Of a stretch of DNA of 17,645 nucleotides, positions 1 through 7,502 are shown piece after piece (the stretch's first letter is position 1; every line of letters starts with the position of its first letter). A program made the position numbers and the translations under genes. The notes under the pieces are model-generated. The model worked only from the letters and a program-made list of their open reading frames with translations, was not told where the DNA came from and searched no databases. Origin of the DNA: Palsa-461 sp040414865 (lineage in GTDB: Bacteria; Actinomycetota; Acidimicrobiia; Acidimicrobiales; RAAP-2); NCBI GenBank assembly GCA_040414865.1, contig JBEDUR010000062.1, positions 1-17,645 on the forward strand. Direction: 5' to 3'.

Positions 1-179
1 TAGACGATGTAAAGGGCCCCGTGAATCGGGCCCACCACGTGAACCACCCCGGGAGCGTTGGCCGCGTACTGCAGCGGGATGCCGATGAACACGAGGATGA
101 TGAGGCCGACGCCGACCACGTAGGCCATCACGCGGTAGCGGAGCAGCGCCCCGCTCACCGGCAACCCGGGCCTCATCAT
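1..179 (-). CDS. DUF3817 family membrane protein (partial, C-terminus off the left edge)
   Basis: The first 59 residues of a small integral membrane protein are visible. After a short cytosolic start with the motif RYRVMAYVVG comes a long hydrophobic helix (about residues 18-36). A second conserved block, VVHVVGPIHGALYIV, runs to the window edge. The RYRVMAY and GPIHGxLY signatures are typical of the DUF3817 family, whose biochemical role is not known. The start ATG (179-177) overlaps the stop of the preceding minus-strand gene as ATGA, which suggests translational coupling; a second ATG follows at 176. The family call is firm; function cannot be given. The stop codon lies outside the window. 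Confidence 0.85.
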   Translation of the reverse strand, partial: MMRPGLPVSGALLRYRVMAYVVGVGLIILVFIGIPLQYAANAPGVVHVVGPIHGALYIV

Positions 180-559
180 CTTGGAACCCGCCAGGTCTTG
201 GGTCGTCCCTCAGCGGCCAGCCGGGCCAGCTCGTCGTTGTAGGCGGCCAGCTCCTCGTCCTCGTCGTCCCGCTGTCGCTGCGTTGTCGTCTGGGTGACCC
301 CGGCCCGAGCTCGGGCGGCTGCGATCCGGCGCTGGGCCCGGGCCCCGACGGTGTCGGGGTCGGTGTGGATGAGCGACCACCACACCCAGATCCCGACCAG
401 CGCGAAGACGGGCCACTCAACCGAGTACAGGTAGCTCAGGCCGTTGCCGTCGAAGGCCCGGGTGACCTGCCACCAGCCGGCGATGAGGCACCCGGGGACC
501 CACACCACAACCGCCAGGTGCAAGGTGATTGCCCGGCGCGAAAACCACCGTGCCCGCAC
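176..559 (-). CDS. small two-helix membrane protein of unknown function
   Basis: About 127 residues. A basic N-terminus (RARWFSRRA) leads into a first hydrophobic helix (about residues 10-30, with VWVPGCLIAGWWQV). A second, tryptophan-rich helix follows (about 45-63, SVEWPVFALVGIWVWW). The tail is soluble, highly charged and probably helical, containing RQRDDEDEE. I chose the GTG at 559 because an AGGA sits 8 nt upstream of it; the open frame continues to 715, but that upstream part is low-complexity Pro/Arg/Ser and probably noncoding. I recall similar proteins next to DUF3817 genes in actinobacteria, sometimes under doubtful names. The ATGA overlap with the DUF3817 gene supports joint function, possibly a small membrane complex. 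No catalytic motif is visible. Confidence 0.75.
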   Translation of the reverse strand: MRARWFSRRAITLHLAVVVWVPGCLIAGWWQVTRAFDGNGLSYLYSVEWPVFALVGIWVWWSLIHTDPDTVGARAQRRIAAARARAGVTQTTTQRQRDDEDEELAAYNDELARLAAEGRPKTWRVPR

Positions 560-609
560 AGACAGGATCCTACCGACCAGGGGGTTGACCCCGGTTGGCC
601 CCCTCCCGA

Positions 610-1665
610 TCAGAGCAGGCCGGCCTCGTTGGCCAGACGACGAAGGTCGGCCACCGGACGGGCTCCGAGGTGGCTGATGATCTCGGACGCGCACAGGCCA
701 CCGAGCCGCGCGCACCGGGGCGGGTCCGCCCCGTGGGTGAGCCCGTAGAGGAACCCGGCGGCGTACAGGTCCCCGGCCCCGGTCGTGTCGAGCACCCGGT
801 CGACCGGATGGGCCTCGACGGCCACCGGTCCGTGGGGGGTGGTCACGACCGAGCCCTTCGGCCCCCGAGTGCCCGCCACCAGAAGCCCGGTCTCATCCGC
901 TGCCTCCAGCGCGGCGTCGAAGCCGGCCACGCCGAACAGATTGACCAGCTCCTCTTCGTTTCCGAAGAGGATGTCGAGGTCCTGGTGCACCAGGTCGAGG
1001 AACTCGCGCTGGTGGCGCCGGACACAGAAGGGGTCGGACAGTGATAGGGCGACAGCGGCGCCCGAGCGGTGGCCGGCGTCGATCGCCCGCCGCATGGCCT
1101 CGATGGCGGGCGGCAGATCCCACAGGTAGCCCTCGAGGTACACCACCTGGGACCGGGCGACCAGGTCGAGGGGGACGTCGGCCGGCTCGATGGTGGTGGC
1201 GGCACCGAGGTAGGTGGCCATGGTTCGTTCGGCGTCCGCGGTCACCAGCACCAGGCAACGCCCGGTGCCGACCCGCTCGTCACCAGAGCGGTCGCCGATG
1301 GGCTCGAAGACCACCCCGCTGGAGCGGATCTCGCGGGCGAACACCTCGCCCAAGCGGTCCTCGACCACCTTGCCGATGAAACCAGCGGCGCCGCCGAGGG
1401 AGGCGATCCCCACAGCGGTGTTGGCGGCGGAGCCACCGGACATCTCGGTGGAGGGCCGGAGCCCGGCACCGATGGCCTCGGCCTGGGCCCGGTCGACGAG
1501 GGACATCGACCCCTTGACCAGCTGCGTCTCGGCGACCTCGGCCTCGGTCGCCTGGACCACCACGTCGACCAGCGCCGCGCCGATGGCCACCACGTCGAGC
1601 AGCTCGCGGGGGTTCGGTTCGCGGCCCGGATCCCCCACTCCGGCCGGCGCGGCGGGGTCTGGCAC
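610..1665 (-). CDS. PfkB-family carbohydrate/nucleoside kinase (adenosine-kinase-like)
   Basis: A cytosolic ATP-dependent kinase of the ribokinase fold, 351 residues. The N-terminal PfkB signature GGSAANTAVGIASLGG is at residues 77-92. The C-terminal signature DTTGAGD is at 293-299, where the last Asp (299) is the family's catalytic base and GAG forms the anion hole. The blocks LVKGSMSLVD, GTGRCLVLVT and YLEGYLWD resemble bacterial proteins usually annotated as adenosine kinase, so the acceptor may be adenosine or another nucleoside, but sequence alone does not fix it. The GTG at 1665 is the only plausible in-frame start near the conserved LLDVVAIG block; it lacks a good ribosome binding site. 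The gene lies 50 nt upstream of the two small membrane-protein genes, probably in one operon, and is divergent from pepN across an 84-nt gap. Confidence 0.9.
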   Translation of the reverse strand: MPDPAAPAGVGDPGREPNPRELLDVVAIGAALVDVVVQATEAEVAETQLVKGSMSLVDRAQAEAIGAGLRPSTEMSGGSAANTAVGIASLGGAAGFIGKVVEDRLGEVFAREIRSSGVVFEPIGDRSGDERVGTGRCLVLVTADAERTMATYLGAATTIEPADVPLDLVARSQVVYLEGYLWDLPPAIEAMRRAIDAGHRSGAAVALSLSDPFCVRRHQREFLDLVHQDLDILFGNEEELVNLFGVAGFDAALEAADETGLLVAGTRGPKGSVVTTPHGPVAVEAHPVDRVLDTTGAGDLYAAGFLYGLTHGADPPRCARLGGLCASEIISHLGARPVADLRRLANEAGLL

Positions 1666-1749
1666 GCCGCCACGGTAGCGGTCGCCGACAGTATCCCTGG
1701 CGAGCCCGCTCCTCCGATGCTCCTCCGACCGAGCGATATCGTCTCGGCG

Positions 1750-4332
1750 ATGCCCCCCGAAGCGAATCCCTCTCAGCCCGGCGCGCCCGATGAGCCGTTC
1801 CGCCTGCCCCGGTCGGTCACGCCAAGCCACTACGCCCTCACCATCGACGTCGACGTCGCCAACTCGACCTTCGAGGGCACCGTGGCGATCACGCTCGACA
1901 TCGGCCAAGAGGTCGACTCGATCACCCTGCACGCCGCCGACATGGCCCTCGACGCGGCGGCTCTCGAGCTCGAGGGTGGCGAGAGGATCGAGGCGTCGGT
2001 CCGTCAGGAACCGGAGCTCGAGCGGGCCGTGTTCGCGCTGGAGCGGCCGGTCGGCGCCGGACGTGGCGTGCTGCGCTGCCGGTTCGGCGCGGCCCTGAAC
2101 GACCGCCTGCGCGGCCTTTACCGAAGTACCTACGTGGATTCGGCCGGCGAGACTCGGACCATCGCCACCAGCCAGATGGAGCCAGCAGACGCCCGCCGGG
2201 CGTTTCCCTGTTTCGACGAGCCGGACCGCAAGGCGGTCTTCGAGATCACCGTCGTGGTCGACGAAGCGCTCAGCGCGTACTCCAACTCCCCGATCGCCGA
2301 GACCCGACCGGCCGGCCCGGGCCGCAAGGAAGTGCAGTTCGCGCGGACGATGGTCATGTCGAGCTACCTCGTCGCGCTGGTGATCGGTCCTTTCGAACAG
2401 ACCCCGCCTCTCGACGTCGGCGGTGTGCCGGTGCGCGTCGTGCATGTGCCGGGCAAAGGCGCTCTCGCCGGCTATGCGTTAGAAGTCGCCAAGTACGCGC
2501 TCGGCTACTTCGCCGATTACTTCGGGATCCCCTACCCCGCCGACAAGCTGGACCTCGTCGCCGTACCCGACTTCGCTTTCGGGGCCATGGAGAACCTCGG
2601 CTGCGTGACCTTCCGCGAGACGGCGCTCTTGGTCGACGACACGGCGGCGGCGCGCTCGGACCTCGAGCGGGTGGCCGACGTGATCGCGCACGAGCTCGCC
2701 CACATGTGGTTCGGCGACCTTGTCACCATGCGGTGGTGGGAGGGGATCTGGTTGAACGAGGCGTTCGCCACCTTCATGGGGACCAAGTGCGTCGACGCCT
2801 TCCGACCCGCGTGGGAGCGCTGGGTCAGCTTCGGGATGGAGCGGGAGGCCGCTTTGGCGGTCGACGGGCTCCACACGACACGGCCCATCGAGTATCCAGT
2901 CGGTTCGCCCGAAGAGGCCGAGGGCATGTTCGACGTCCTCACCTACCAGAAGGGTGGCAGCGTGCTGGTGATGCTCGAGCGATACCTGGGTGAGGAAACC
3001 TTCCGCGCCGGGGTTCGCCGCTACCTGTCGGACCATCGCTACGGCAACACCGTGACCGGCGACCTGTGGGACGCGCTCGAGGCGGTCAGCGGCGAACCGG
3101 TGCACGCGGCGGCCGACACGTGGATCCTCCAAGGCGGCCACCCGGTCGTGCGTGCAGCCGGCTCGACGCTCACCCAACGGCCCTTCGCCTACCGGCCGGT
3201 GGAAGGGGACAGCTCGATCGGACGGGCGTGGTCGGTTCCGGTCATGGTCCGGCCGCTCCGCGGCGACCCGGTCGCCGTCCTGCTGGACGGACCGTCGGGC
3301 GAGATCCCAGCGATGGACCCTCCGGTCGTGCTGAACGCCGGGGGCTGGGGCGTCTACCGCAGTGCCTACGACGACGACCACTTGCGTGCCCTGGCCGCCC
3401 AGCTCGATGCCCTGGGCCCGCTCGAACGGGCAAGTCTGTTCGCCGACACCTGGGCGCTGGTGCTGGCCGGGGACACCGGGCTCGAACGCTTCCTGGAGCT
3501 CGCCACCCACCTTGGGCAGGAGACCGAGCCCAACACCTTTGCCACCGTGGCCGGGGCACTCGGCCTGTGCAGGAGGGCCGCCGACGACCAGGCGCGCCAG
3601 GTCCTCGCGGGCACCACCCGTTCCCTGCTCGGCAGGCGCTTCGCCGAGCTCGGCTGGGAGGCCGCCGTCGATGAGGGGGAGCGAATTCCCAACCTCCGCT
3701 CGCTTCTCATCGCCAGCCTCGGGACCCTCGGACAAGACGAGGCGGTCCGGGCCGCCGCCCTGCAGCGCTTCGACGAGGCGACCTCCGGGGGCCGGCCGCT
3801 CGAGCCCGACCTTGAGGCGGCGGTGCTCGAGGTGGTCGCCGACCACCAGCGGCCCGGCGACTACGACGCGTTCTACGCCGCCTACCGGGCGGCTCCCACC
3901 CCCCAGATCGAGCTGCGCTACCTGAGCGCGCTGGCAGCCTTCCCCAGCGTCGAGCTGGCCACCCGGACCTTCGACCTCGCCCTGGACGAGGTCCGTGCCC
4001 AGAACGGGACCTACCTGATTGCTGGGCTGCTGGCCAACCGGGTGGGTGGGCCGGCCGTCTTCGACCGGCTGGCCGAGCGCTTCGACGAGGCGCTCGATCG
4101 GTTTCCGGTCGTCAGCCACTCACGCATGCTCCAGGGGGTCCGGGTGCTTTGCCGGGACCGAGCGCTCGCCCAGCGGGTCACCGACTTCCTGGCGGCCCAT
4201 CCGCTGCACTCGGGCCAGCGCAGCCTGGATCAGGCGCTCGAGCGGCTCTGGATCAACCTCGGCTTCGTCGAGCGAGAGCGTGACGCGTTGGCCGCGACCC
4301 TCGGGCGGGTCGGCGGCGCGCCCGCCCGGTAG
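1750..4332 (+). CDS. pepN: aminopeptidase N (M1 family zinc metallopeptidase)
   Basis: A cytosolic aminopeptidase that removes N-terminal residues from peptides; 860 residues, normal for actinobacterial PepN. The substrate N-terminus-binding GAMEN motif is at residues 278-282. The zinc site is complete: HELAH at 314-318 (H314 and H318 ligands, E315 catalytic) and E337 as third ligand in WLNEAF. The transition-state Tyr is Y399 (LTYQKGG). Residues 1-210 form the N-terminal beta domain, about 215-450 the thermolysin-like domain, and about 530-850 the helical ERAP1_C-like domain. The start is taken as ATG 1750, just before the conserved FRLPRSVTPSHYAL; an in-frame ATG at 1717 is possible. No clear Shine-Dalgarno is seen. 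It is first of three tightly linked plus-strand genes, with 11 nt to the next. Confidence 0.97.
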   Translation: MPPEANPSQPGAPDEPFRLPRSVTPSHYALTIDVDVANSTFEGTVAITLDIGQEVDSITLHAADMALDAAALELEGGERIEASVRQEPELERAVFALERPVGAGRGVLRCRFGAALNDRLRGLYRSTYVDSAGETRTIATSQMEPADARRAFPCFDEPDRKAVFEITVVVDEALSAYSNSPIAETRPAGPGRKEVQFARTMVMSSYLVALVIGPFEQTPPLDVGGVPVRVVHVPGKGALAGYALEVAKYALGYFADYFGIPYPADKLDLVAVPDFAFGAMENLGCVTFRETALLVDDTAAARSDLERVADVIAHELAHMWFGDLVTMRWWEGIWLNEAFATFMGTKCVDAFRPAWERWVSFGMEREAALAVDGLHTTRPIEYPVGSPEEAEGMFDVLTYQKGGSVLVMLERYLGEETFRAGVRRYLSDHRYGNTVTGDLWDALEAVSGEPVHAAADTWILQGGHPVVRAAGSTLTQRPFAYRPVEGDSSIGRAWSVPVMVRPLRGDPVAVLLDGPSGEIPAMDPPVVLNAGGWGVYRSAYDDDHLRALAAQLDALGPLERASLFADTWALVLAGDTGLERFLELATHLGQETEPNTFATVAGALGLCRRAADDQARQVLAGTTRSLLGRRFAELGWEAAVDEGERIPNLRSLLIASLGTLGQDEAVRAAALQRFDEATSGGRPLEPDLEAAVLEVVADHQRPGDYDAFYAAYRAAPTPQIELRYLSALAAFPSVELATRTFDLALDEVRAQNGTYLIAGLLANRVGGPAVFDRLAERFDEALDRFPVVSHSRMLQGVRVLCRDRALAQRVTDFLAAHPLHSGQRSLDQALERLWINLGFVERERDALAATLGRVGGAPAR

Positions 4333-4343
4333 CGCGGGATCGG

Positions 4344-4940
4344 GTGGACCTCGGCATCGCCGCCAGCGTCTTCGGCCTGGTCGCTCTCGCCGAGCTGCCG
4401 GACAAGACAATGATCGCCAACATCGTCATGGGCAGCCGCGGGCGGCCCGTCCCGGTGTGGATCGGCGGCACGATTGCATTCGGGCTCCACACCGCGCTGG
4501 CCGTGACGGCCGGGCGGTTCCTCCAGCTCGTCCCGCACACCACCTTGGAGATCATCATCACCACGGTGTTCGGCCTGGGTGCGCTCTACCTCCTGTTCAT
4601 CCCCGAGCGGGTCGAACAGGCCCGCGGGACGAGGGAGGGGGACCGGGCCGCCGGCATCGTGTTCCCGAACTGGCGAGTGGCCGCGGCGGCCTTCGGCGTC
4701 GTCGCCCTGGGTGAGTTCGGCGATCTCACCCAGCTGCTGCTGGTCAATTTGTCGGCGCGCGACAAGTCCCCGGTGTCGGTGTTCGTGGGCGGCTTCCTGG
4801 CGCTGGCCGCCGTCGGCGCGCTCGGGGTCTTCGCCGGCCGGACGCTTGTCCGGGTCGTGCCTCTGGCCGTCGTCCGGCGCGTGGGCGGGGTCGCCCTGTT
4901 GGGATTCTGCGCCTACGGGGTGTACACCCTGGCCACATGA
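4344..4940 (+). CDS. TMEM165/GDT1 (UPF0016) family cation transporter
   Basis: A 198-residue membrane protein with about six predicted helices in two homologous halves. Each half carries the family's acidic signature: E17-L-P-D20-K-T in the first helix and E124-F-G-D127-L-T in the fourth. The family exchanges Mn2+ or Ca2+ for protons; bacterial members such as MneA export manganese. The first motif has LPD where the canonical family has x-GD, a variant I recall as common in actinobacteria; the second is canonical except for Leu instead of Lys/Arg. It starts at GTG 4344, 11 nt after pepN, with GGGAT upstream. Its stop overlaps the next gene as ATGA. Mn2+ export is the most likely role, by family inference. 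Confidence 0.9.
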   Translation: MDLGIAASVFGLVALAELPDKTMIANIVMGSRGRPVPVWIGGTIAFGLHTALAVTAGRFLQLVPHTTLEIIITTVFGLGALYLLFIPERVEQARGTREGDRAAGIVFPNWRVAAAAFGVVALGEFGDLTQLLLVNLSARDKSPVSVFVGGFLALAAVGALGVFAGRTLVRVVPLAVVRRVGGVALLGFCAYGVYTLAT

Positions 4941-5620
4941 GCGAGACGATGTGGAGGGCCCGGCGCGACGGGTTGGTGGCGCTGGCCCGGGCGACGCAGG
5001 GGTTCATGCCCGACCCCGAGGGGGAGGCCCTCCTGGAGGCGGCCCTTCGGGCCGGCCGGGTCTTCGCCGGCCGCCCGGCCTTCGTCGAAATCGGCGCGTG
5101 GTGCGGCAAGTCCACGATCTACCTCGGCGCCGCGGCCGAGGCCTGCGATGGCGTCCTGTTCAGCGTCGACCACCACCGGGGCTCAGAGGAGAACCAGGTG
5201 GGTTGGGAACACCACGACCCCGGCCTGGTTGACCCGACCGACGGACGGATCGACACCCTCCCCCACTGGCGTCGTTCGGTGGCCGCCGCTGGGCTGGAGG
5301 CCTGCGTGGTCGGCGTCGTCGGCGATTCGCCGACCGTGGCCCGACTGTGGCGGAGTCCCCTCGCCTTCTGCTTCATCGACGGTGGCCACGGCGAGGAGCC
5401 GGCCTGGGCCGACTACCGGGGCTGGGCCCCGCACGTGGCCGACGGGGGGTGGCTGGCCATCCACGATGTGTTCGAGAATCCGGCCGACGGGGGCCGTCCC
5501 CCCTACGAACTGTGGTGCGATGCCCTGGAGTCGGGCCGCTTCGTCGAGGACGGTGAGAAAGGGAGCCTGCGGGTCCTGCGCAAGGTGCCGGCCCAACCCG
5601 ACGGTGGGGTGCCGGCCTAG
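4937..5620 (+). CDS. class I SAM-dependent methyltransferase (Methyltransf_24/CmcI-like)
   Basis: A 227-residue predicted soluble O-methyltransferase. The SAM-binding glycine loop is VEIGAWCGKST (residues 50-60), followed by an acidic strand end, SVDHHRGSEEN. The metal/substrate block typical of the CmcI/TylF/Methyltransf_24 group is present: F-IDGGH with D148 and H151, then W-x-DYRGW, and AIHD with H176 and D177. These suggest a divalent-cation-assisted methyltransferase; the acceptor is unknown. ATG 4937 overlaps the transporter stop (ATGA), so translation is probably coupled. The stop TAG (5618-5620) lies within the CTAG shared with the convergent gene. Its link to PepN and GDT1 is positional only. 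Confidence 0.88.
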   Translation: MSETMWRARRDGLVALARATQGFMPDPEGEALLEAALRAGRVFAGRPAFVEIGAWCGKSTIYLGAAAEACDGVLFSVDHHRGSEENQVGWEHHDPGLVDPTDGRIDTLPHWRRSVAAAGLEACVVGVVGDSPTVARLWRSPLAFCFIDGGHGEEPAWADYRGWAPHVADGGWLAIHDVFENPADGGRPPYELWCDALESGRFVEDGEKGSLRVLRKVPAQPDGGVPA

Positions 5621-6729
5621 GGACCCCGCCGGGCTGAGCACTCGGCAGTCGTCCCCCACGAACAGCTCGATTCAGGGAGGTCGAGGGGCGCCGGCAGTCC
5701 CTCGCCGCGAAAGAGCCACGCGGCGGGAGTCGTCCCGCTCAGGGCGTCGGCCGCCAGCACGATGGCCGCGGCCGTGTAGGTGGTCCGCTCGGCGGCCGGA
5801 AAGGCCATGTCGTCGGGGTAGACCATGCCGGTCCAGTACGAACCGTCCTCGAGCCGCAGCCCCTGGGCCGAGACGAACAGCGCCCTGGCCAACGCGTCAA
5901 GACCGAGCGCGTCGAGCGAGAGGACGCACTCGGCCGTCTCGGCCGCGGTCACCCAATCCCGGCTGGCCACACAGCGCACGCCCCGACCCTCGACCACGAA
6001 ACGGTCCCAACCCGACGCGATCCGCTGGTGGGCGGCGTCGCCGCCAAGCGCGCCAGAGAGCACCGGGTAGTACCAGTCCATGGCGAAGTCGTCCTTGGGC
6101 GCGAAGGCCCCCGCGTGGTGGGCCACGGCGTGGCCGAGACGCCCGGCGGCCAGCTCCCACTCGGGCCGCTCCTTGCCCAGACGCTCGGCGACCGCCACCG
6201 CGCAGCGCATGGCGTGGTAGATGGAGGAGGACCCGGTCAACAGGGCGTAGGACTCCCGCCGGCCCGAGGCGTCGAGCGACCAGGTCACCGAGCCGTCGGC
6301 CCGCTGGTGACGCAGCACGAAGTCGATGGCCGCCTCGAGCGTCGGCCAATACCTGGCCAGCGGGTCGACCTCGCCGGTGACCAAGTAGCGGTGGAAGAGC
6401 CCGGTGGCCACGTACGCACAAACGTTGGTATCCACGCGGGCGTCCTTCACCCCGCCACCGAGGTAGTAGTTGAACCAACTGCCGTCGGCGAGCTGTCGAT
6501 CCGCCAGCCACTCGAAGGCGGCCTCGGCGTCGGTGTCGAGGCCGCAGACCGACAGGGCCATGGCCGCCTCGATGTGGTTCCACGGATCGCAGTGACCGCC
6601 CTCGAACCACGGGATCATCCCGTCCCTGCGCTGGACTGCGGCAATCGAGGCCGCGCTGGCCAGCACCTCGGTGGCCGAGAGCACGCCCGCCACCTCGGGG
6701 ATCTCGACGGAGACGGAACGATCGGTCAC
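5617..6729 (-). CDS. prenyltransferase/squalene-oxidase-repeat (alpha/alpha toroid) protein
   Basis: A 370-residue protein with recurring QW-like motifs of the isoprenoid alpha/alpha-toroid superfamily: QRRDGMIPW (33-41), QLADGSW (79-85), a third HQRADGSVTW near 141-150, and LEDGSYW near the C-terminus. Conserved-looking blocks include GGHCDPWNHIEAAMAL (44-59), VDTNVCAYVATGLF and ERTTYTAAAIVLAADAL. There is no DxDD cyclase motif, so it is not a squalene-hopene cyclase. The reaction is unknown. GTG 6729 overlaps the stop of the upstream methyltransferase as GTGA. It is last in a glycosyltransferase-methyltransferase-toroid cassette, suggesting a shared glycoside or glycolipid pathway. Its stop overlaps the convergent methyltransferase stop. 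Confidence 0.88.
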   Translation of the reverse strand: MTDRSVSVEIPEVAGVLSATEVLASAASIAAVQRRDGMIPWFEGGHCDPWNHIEAAMALSVCGLDTDAEAAFEWLADRQLADGSWFNYYLGGGVKDARVDTNVCAYVATGLFHRYLVTGEVDPLARYWPTLEAAIDFVLRHQRADGSVTWSLDASGRRESYALLTGSSSIYHAMRCAVAVAERLGKERPEWELAAGRLGHAVAHHAGAFAPKDDFAMDWYYPVLSGALGGDAAHQRIASGWDRFVVEGRGVRCVASRDWVTAAETAECVLSLDALGLDALARALFVSAQGLRLEDGSYWTGMVYPDDMAFPAAERTTYTAAAIVLAADALSGTTPAAWLFRGEGLPAPLDLPESSCSWGTTAECSARRGP

Positions 6730-7502
6730 GCTGCGGAAGCCTGAACTCGCCACGAGGGACTCGGAGCGGCCTCGTGGGCCGCGGCGGCGGCCGGCTTCTC
6801 GAAGTACACGACCAGGCTCTTGCCGATCAGCGGGCTGAGGATCCGCTCCAGGGTCCGGGTCAGCCAGGGTCGCTTCTCGATGTCCCAGACCAAGAAGCGG
6901 TGGAAGGCGGCGACCGCCCGGTTGGTCTCGTTGGCCGGCCCGACCAGGCACCGCAGCCACCAATAGGGGGAGTGGAGCCCATGGACGTGGTGCCATCCGG
7001 TCGGACACAAGCCGGTGGAACGGACCCGGCGAATCAGCTCGCTCCGGCGGTAGATGCGGATGTGGCCGCCCTCGACCGCGTGGTAGGCGTCGGAGAGCAG
7101 CCAGTTGACCACCTCGGGGCCGCACCGCGGGACCGTCACCGCCATGCTGCCGCCCGGGCGCAGCACGCGGGCGAGCTCGGAGAGCGCCAGGCGGTCGTCG
7201 GGGATGTGCTCGAGCACCTCGGAGGCGACGATCCGGTCGAAGGTGCCCCCGCCGAAAGGGAGGGCGAGCGCGTCGGCGCGGACCCCGCCCGCCCGAACCT
7301 GATCTGCGGAGAGCTCGCCGGTCTCAACCATCCCGCCCAGCACCGCCCGGACCTGGGCCACCTCGTCGGCGCCCGCGTCGAGCGCCACCACCTGGCCGCG
7401 GCGCCGGGCAGCCTCGAACGCGTGGCGGCCGAAGCCGCAGCCCAGGTCGAGAACCCGGTCCCCCGCGATCACGCCAAGCCGGTCGAAGTCGGCGGTCAGC
7501 AC
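6726..7502 (-). CDS. class I SAM-dependent methyltransferase (Methyltransf_11 type)
   Basis: 258 residues from GTG 7502. Motif I, VLDLGCGFG, is at residues 17-25; the acidic motif II is VVALDAG (38-44); DALALPF is at 77-83; and FDRIVASEVLEHIPDD is at 88-103, followed by the RVLRPGG helix-strand. This is a complete SAM-binding Rossmann core with the VLEHI signature of Methyltransf_11/UbiE-like enzymes. The C-terminal part contains GLHSPYWWLRCL and a hydrophobic stretch before an Ala-rich tail, which could give membrane association. The start lies 7 nt inside the upstream glycosyltransferase, and its stop overlaps the toroid gene, so all three are likely co-translated. The acceptor is unknown, probably the product of the neighbouring glycosyltransferase. 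Confidence 0.92.
   Translation of the reverse strand: MLTADFDRLGVIAGDRVLDLGCGFGRHAFEAARRRGQVVALDAGADEVAQVRAVLGGMVETGELSADQVRAGGVRADALALPFGGGTFDRIVASEVLEHIPDDRLALSELARVLRPGGSMAVTVPRCGPEVVNWLLSDAYHAVEGGHIRIYRRSELIRRVRSTGLCPTGWHHVHGLHSPYWWLRCLVGPANETNRAVAAFHRFLVWDIEKRPWLTRTLERILSPLIGKSLVVYFEKPAAAAAHEAAPSPSWRVQASAA

Noticed and set aside
1069..1749. Upstream extension of the pepN frame
   Set aside because: It runs antisense through the PfkB kinase and precedes the conserved M1 N-terminus; ATG 1750 (or 1717) fits the family.
1666..2445. N-terminal extension of the PfkB kinase frame by some 260 codons
   Set aside because: The extension is antisense to the start of pepN, has low-complexity Arg/Gly/Asp-rich sequence, and the kinase fold begins only after the GTG at 1665.
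2479..4119. Open frame of 546 codons on the minus strand
   Set aside because: It lies wholly antisense to pepN, which has complete M1 motifs. Its translation is Gly/Arg/His/Pro-rich with no recognisable domain, as expected of a shadow frame in GC-rich DNA.
5617..6729. Squalene-hopene cyclase
   Set aside because: QW-like repeats are present, but the catalytic DxDD motif is absent and the protein (370 residues) is far shorter than cyclases (about 630).
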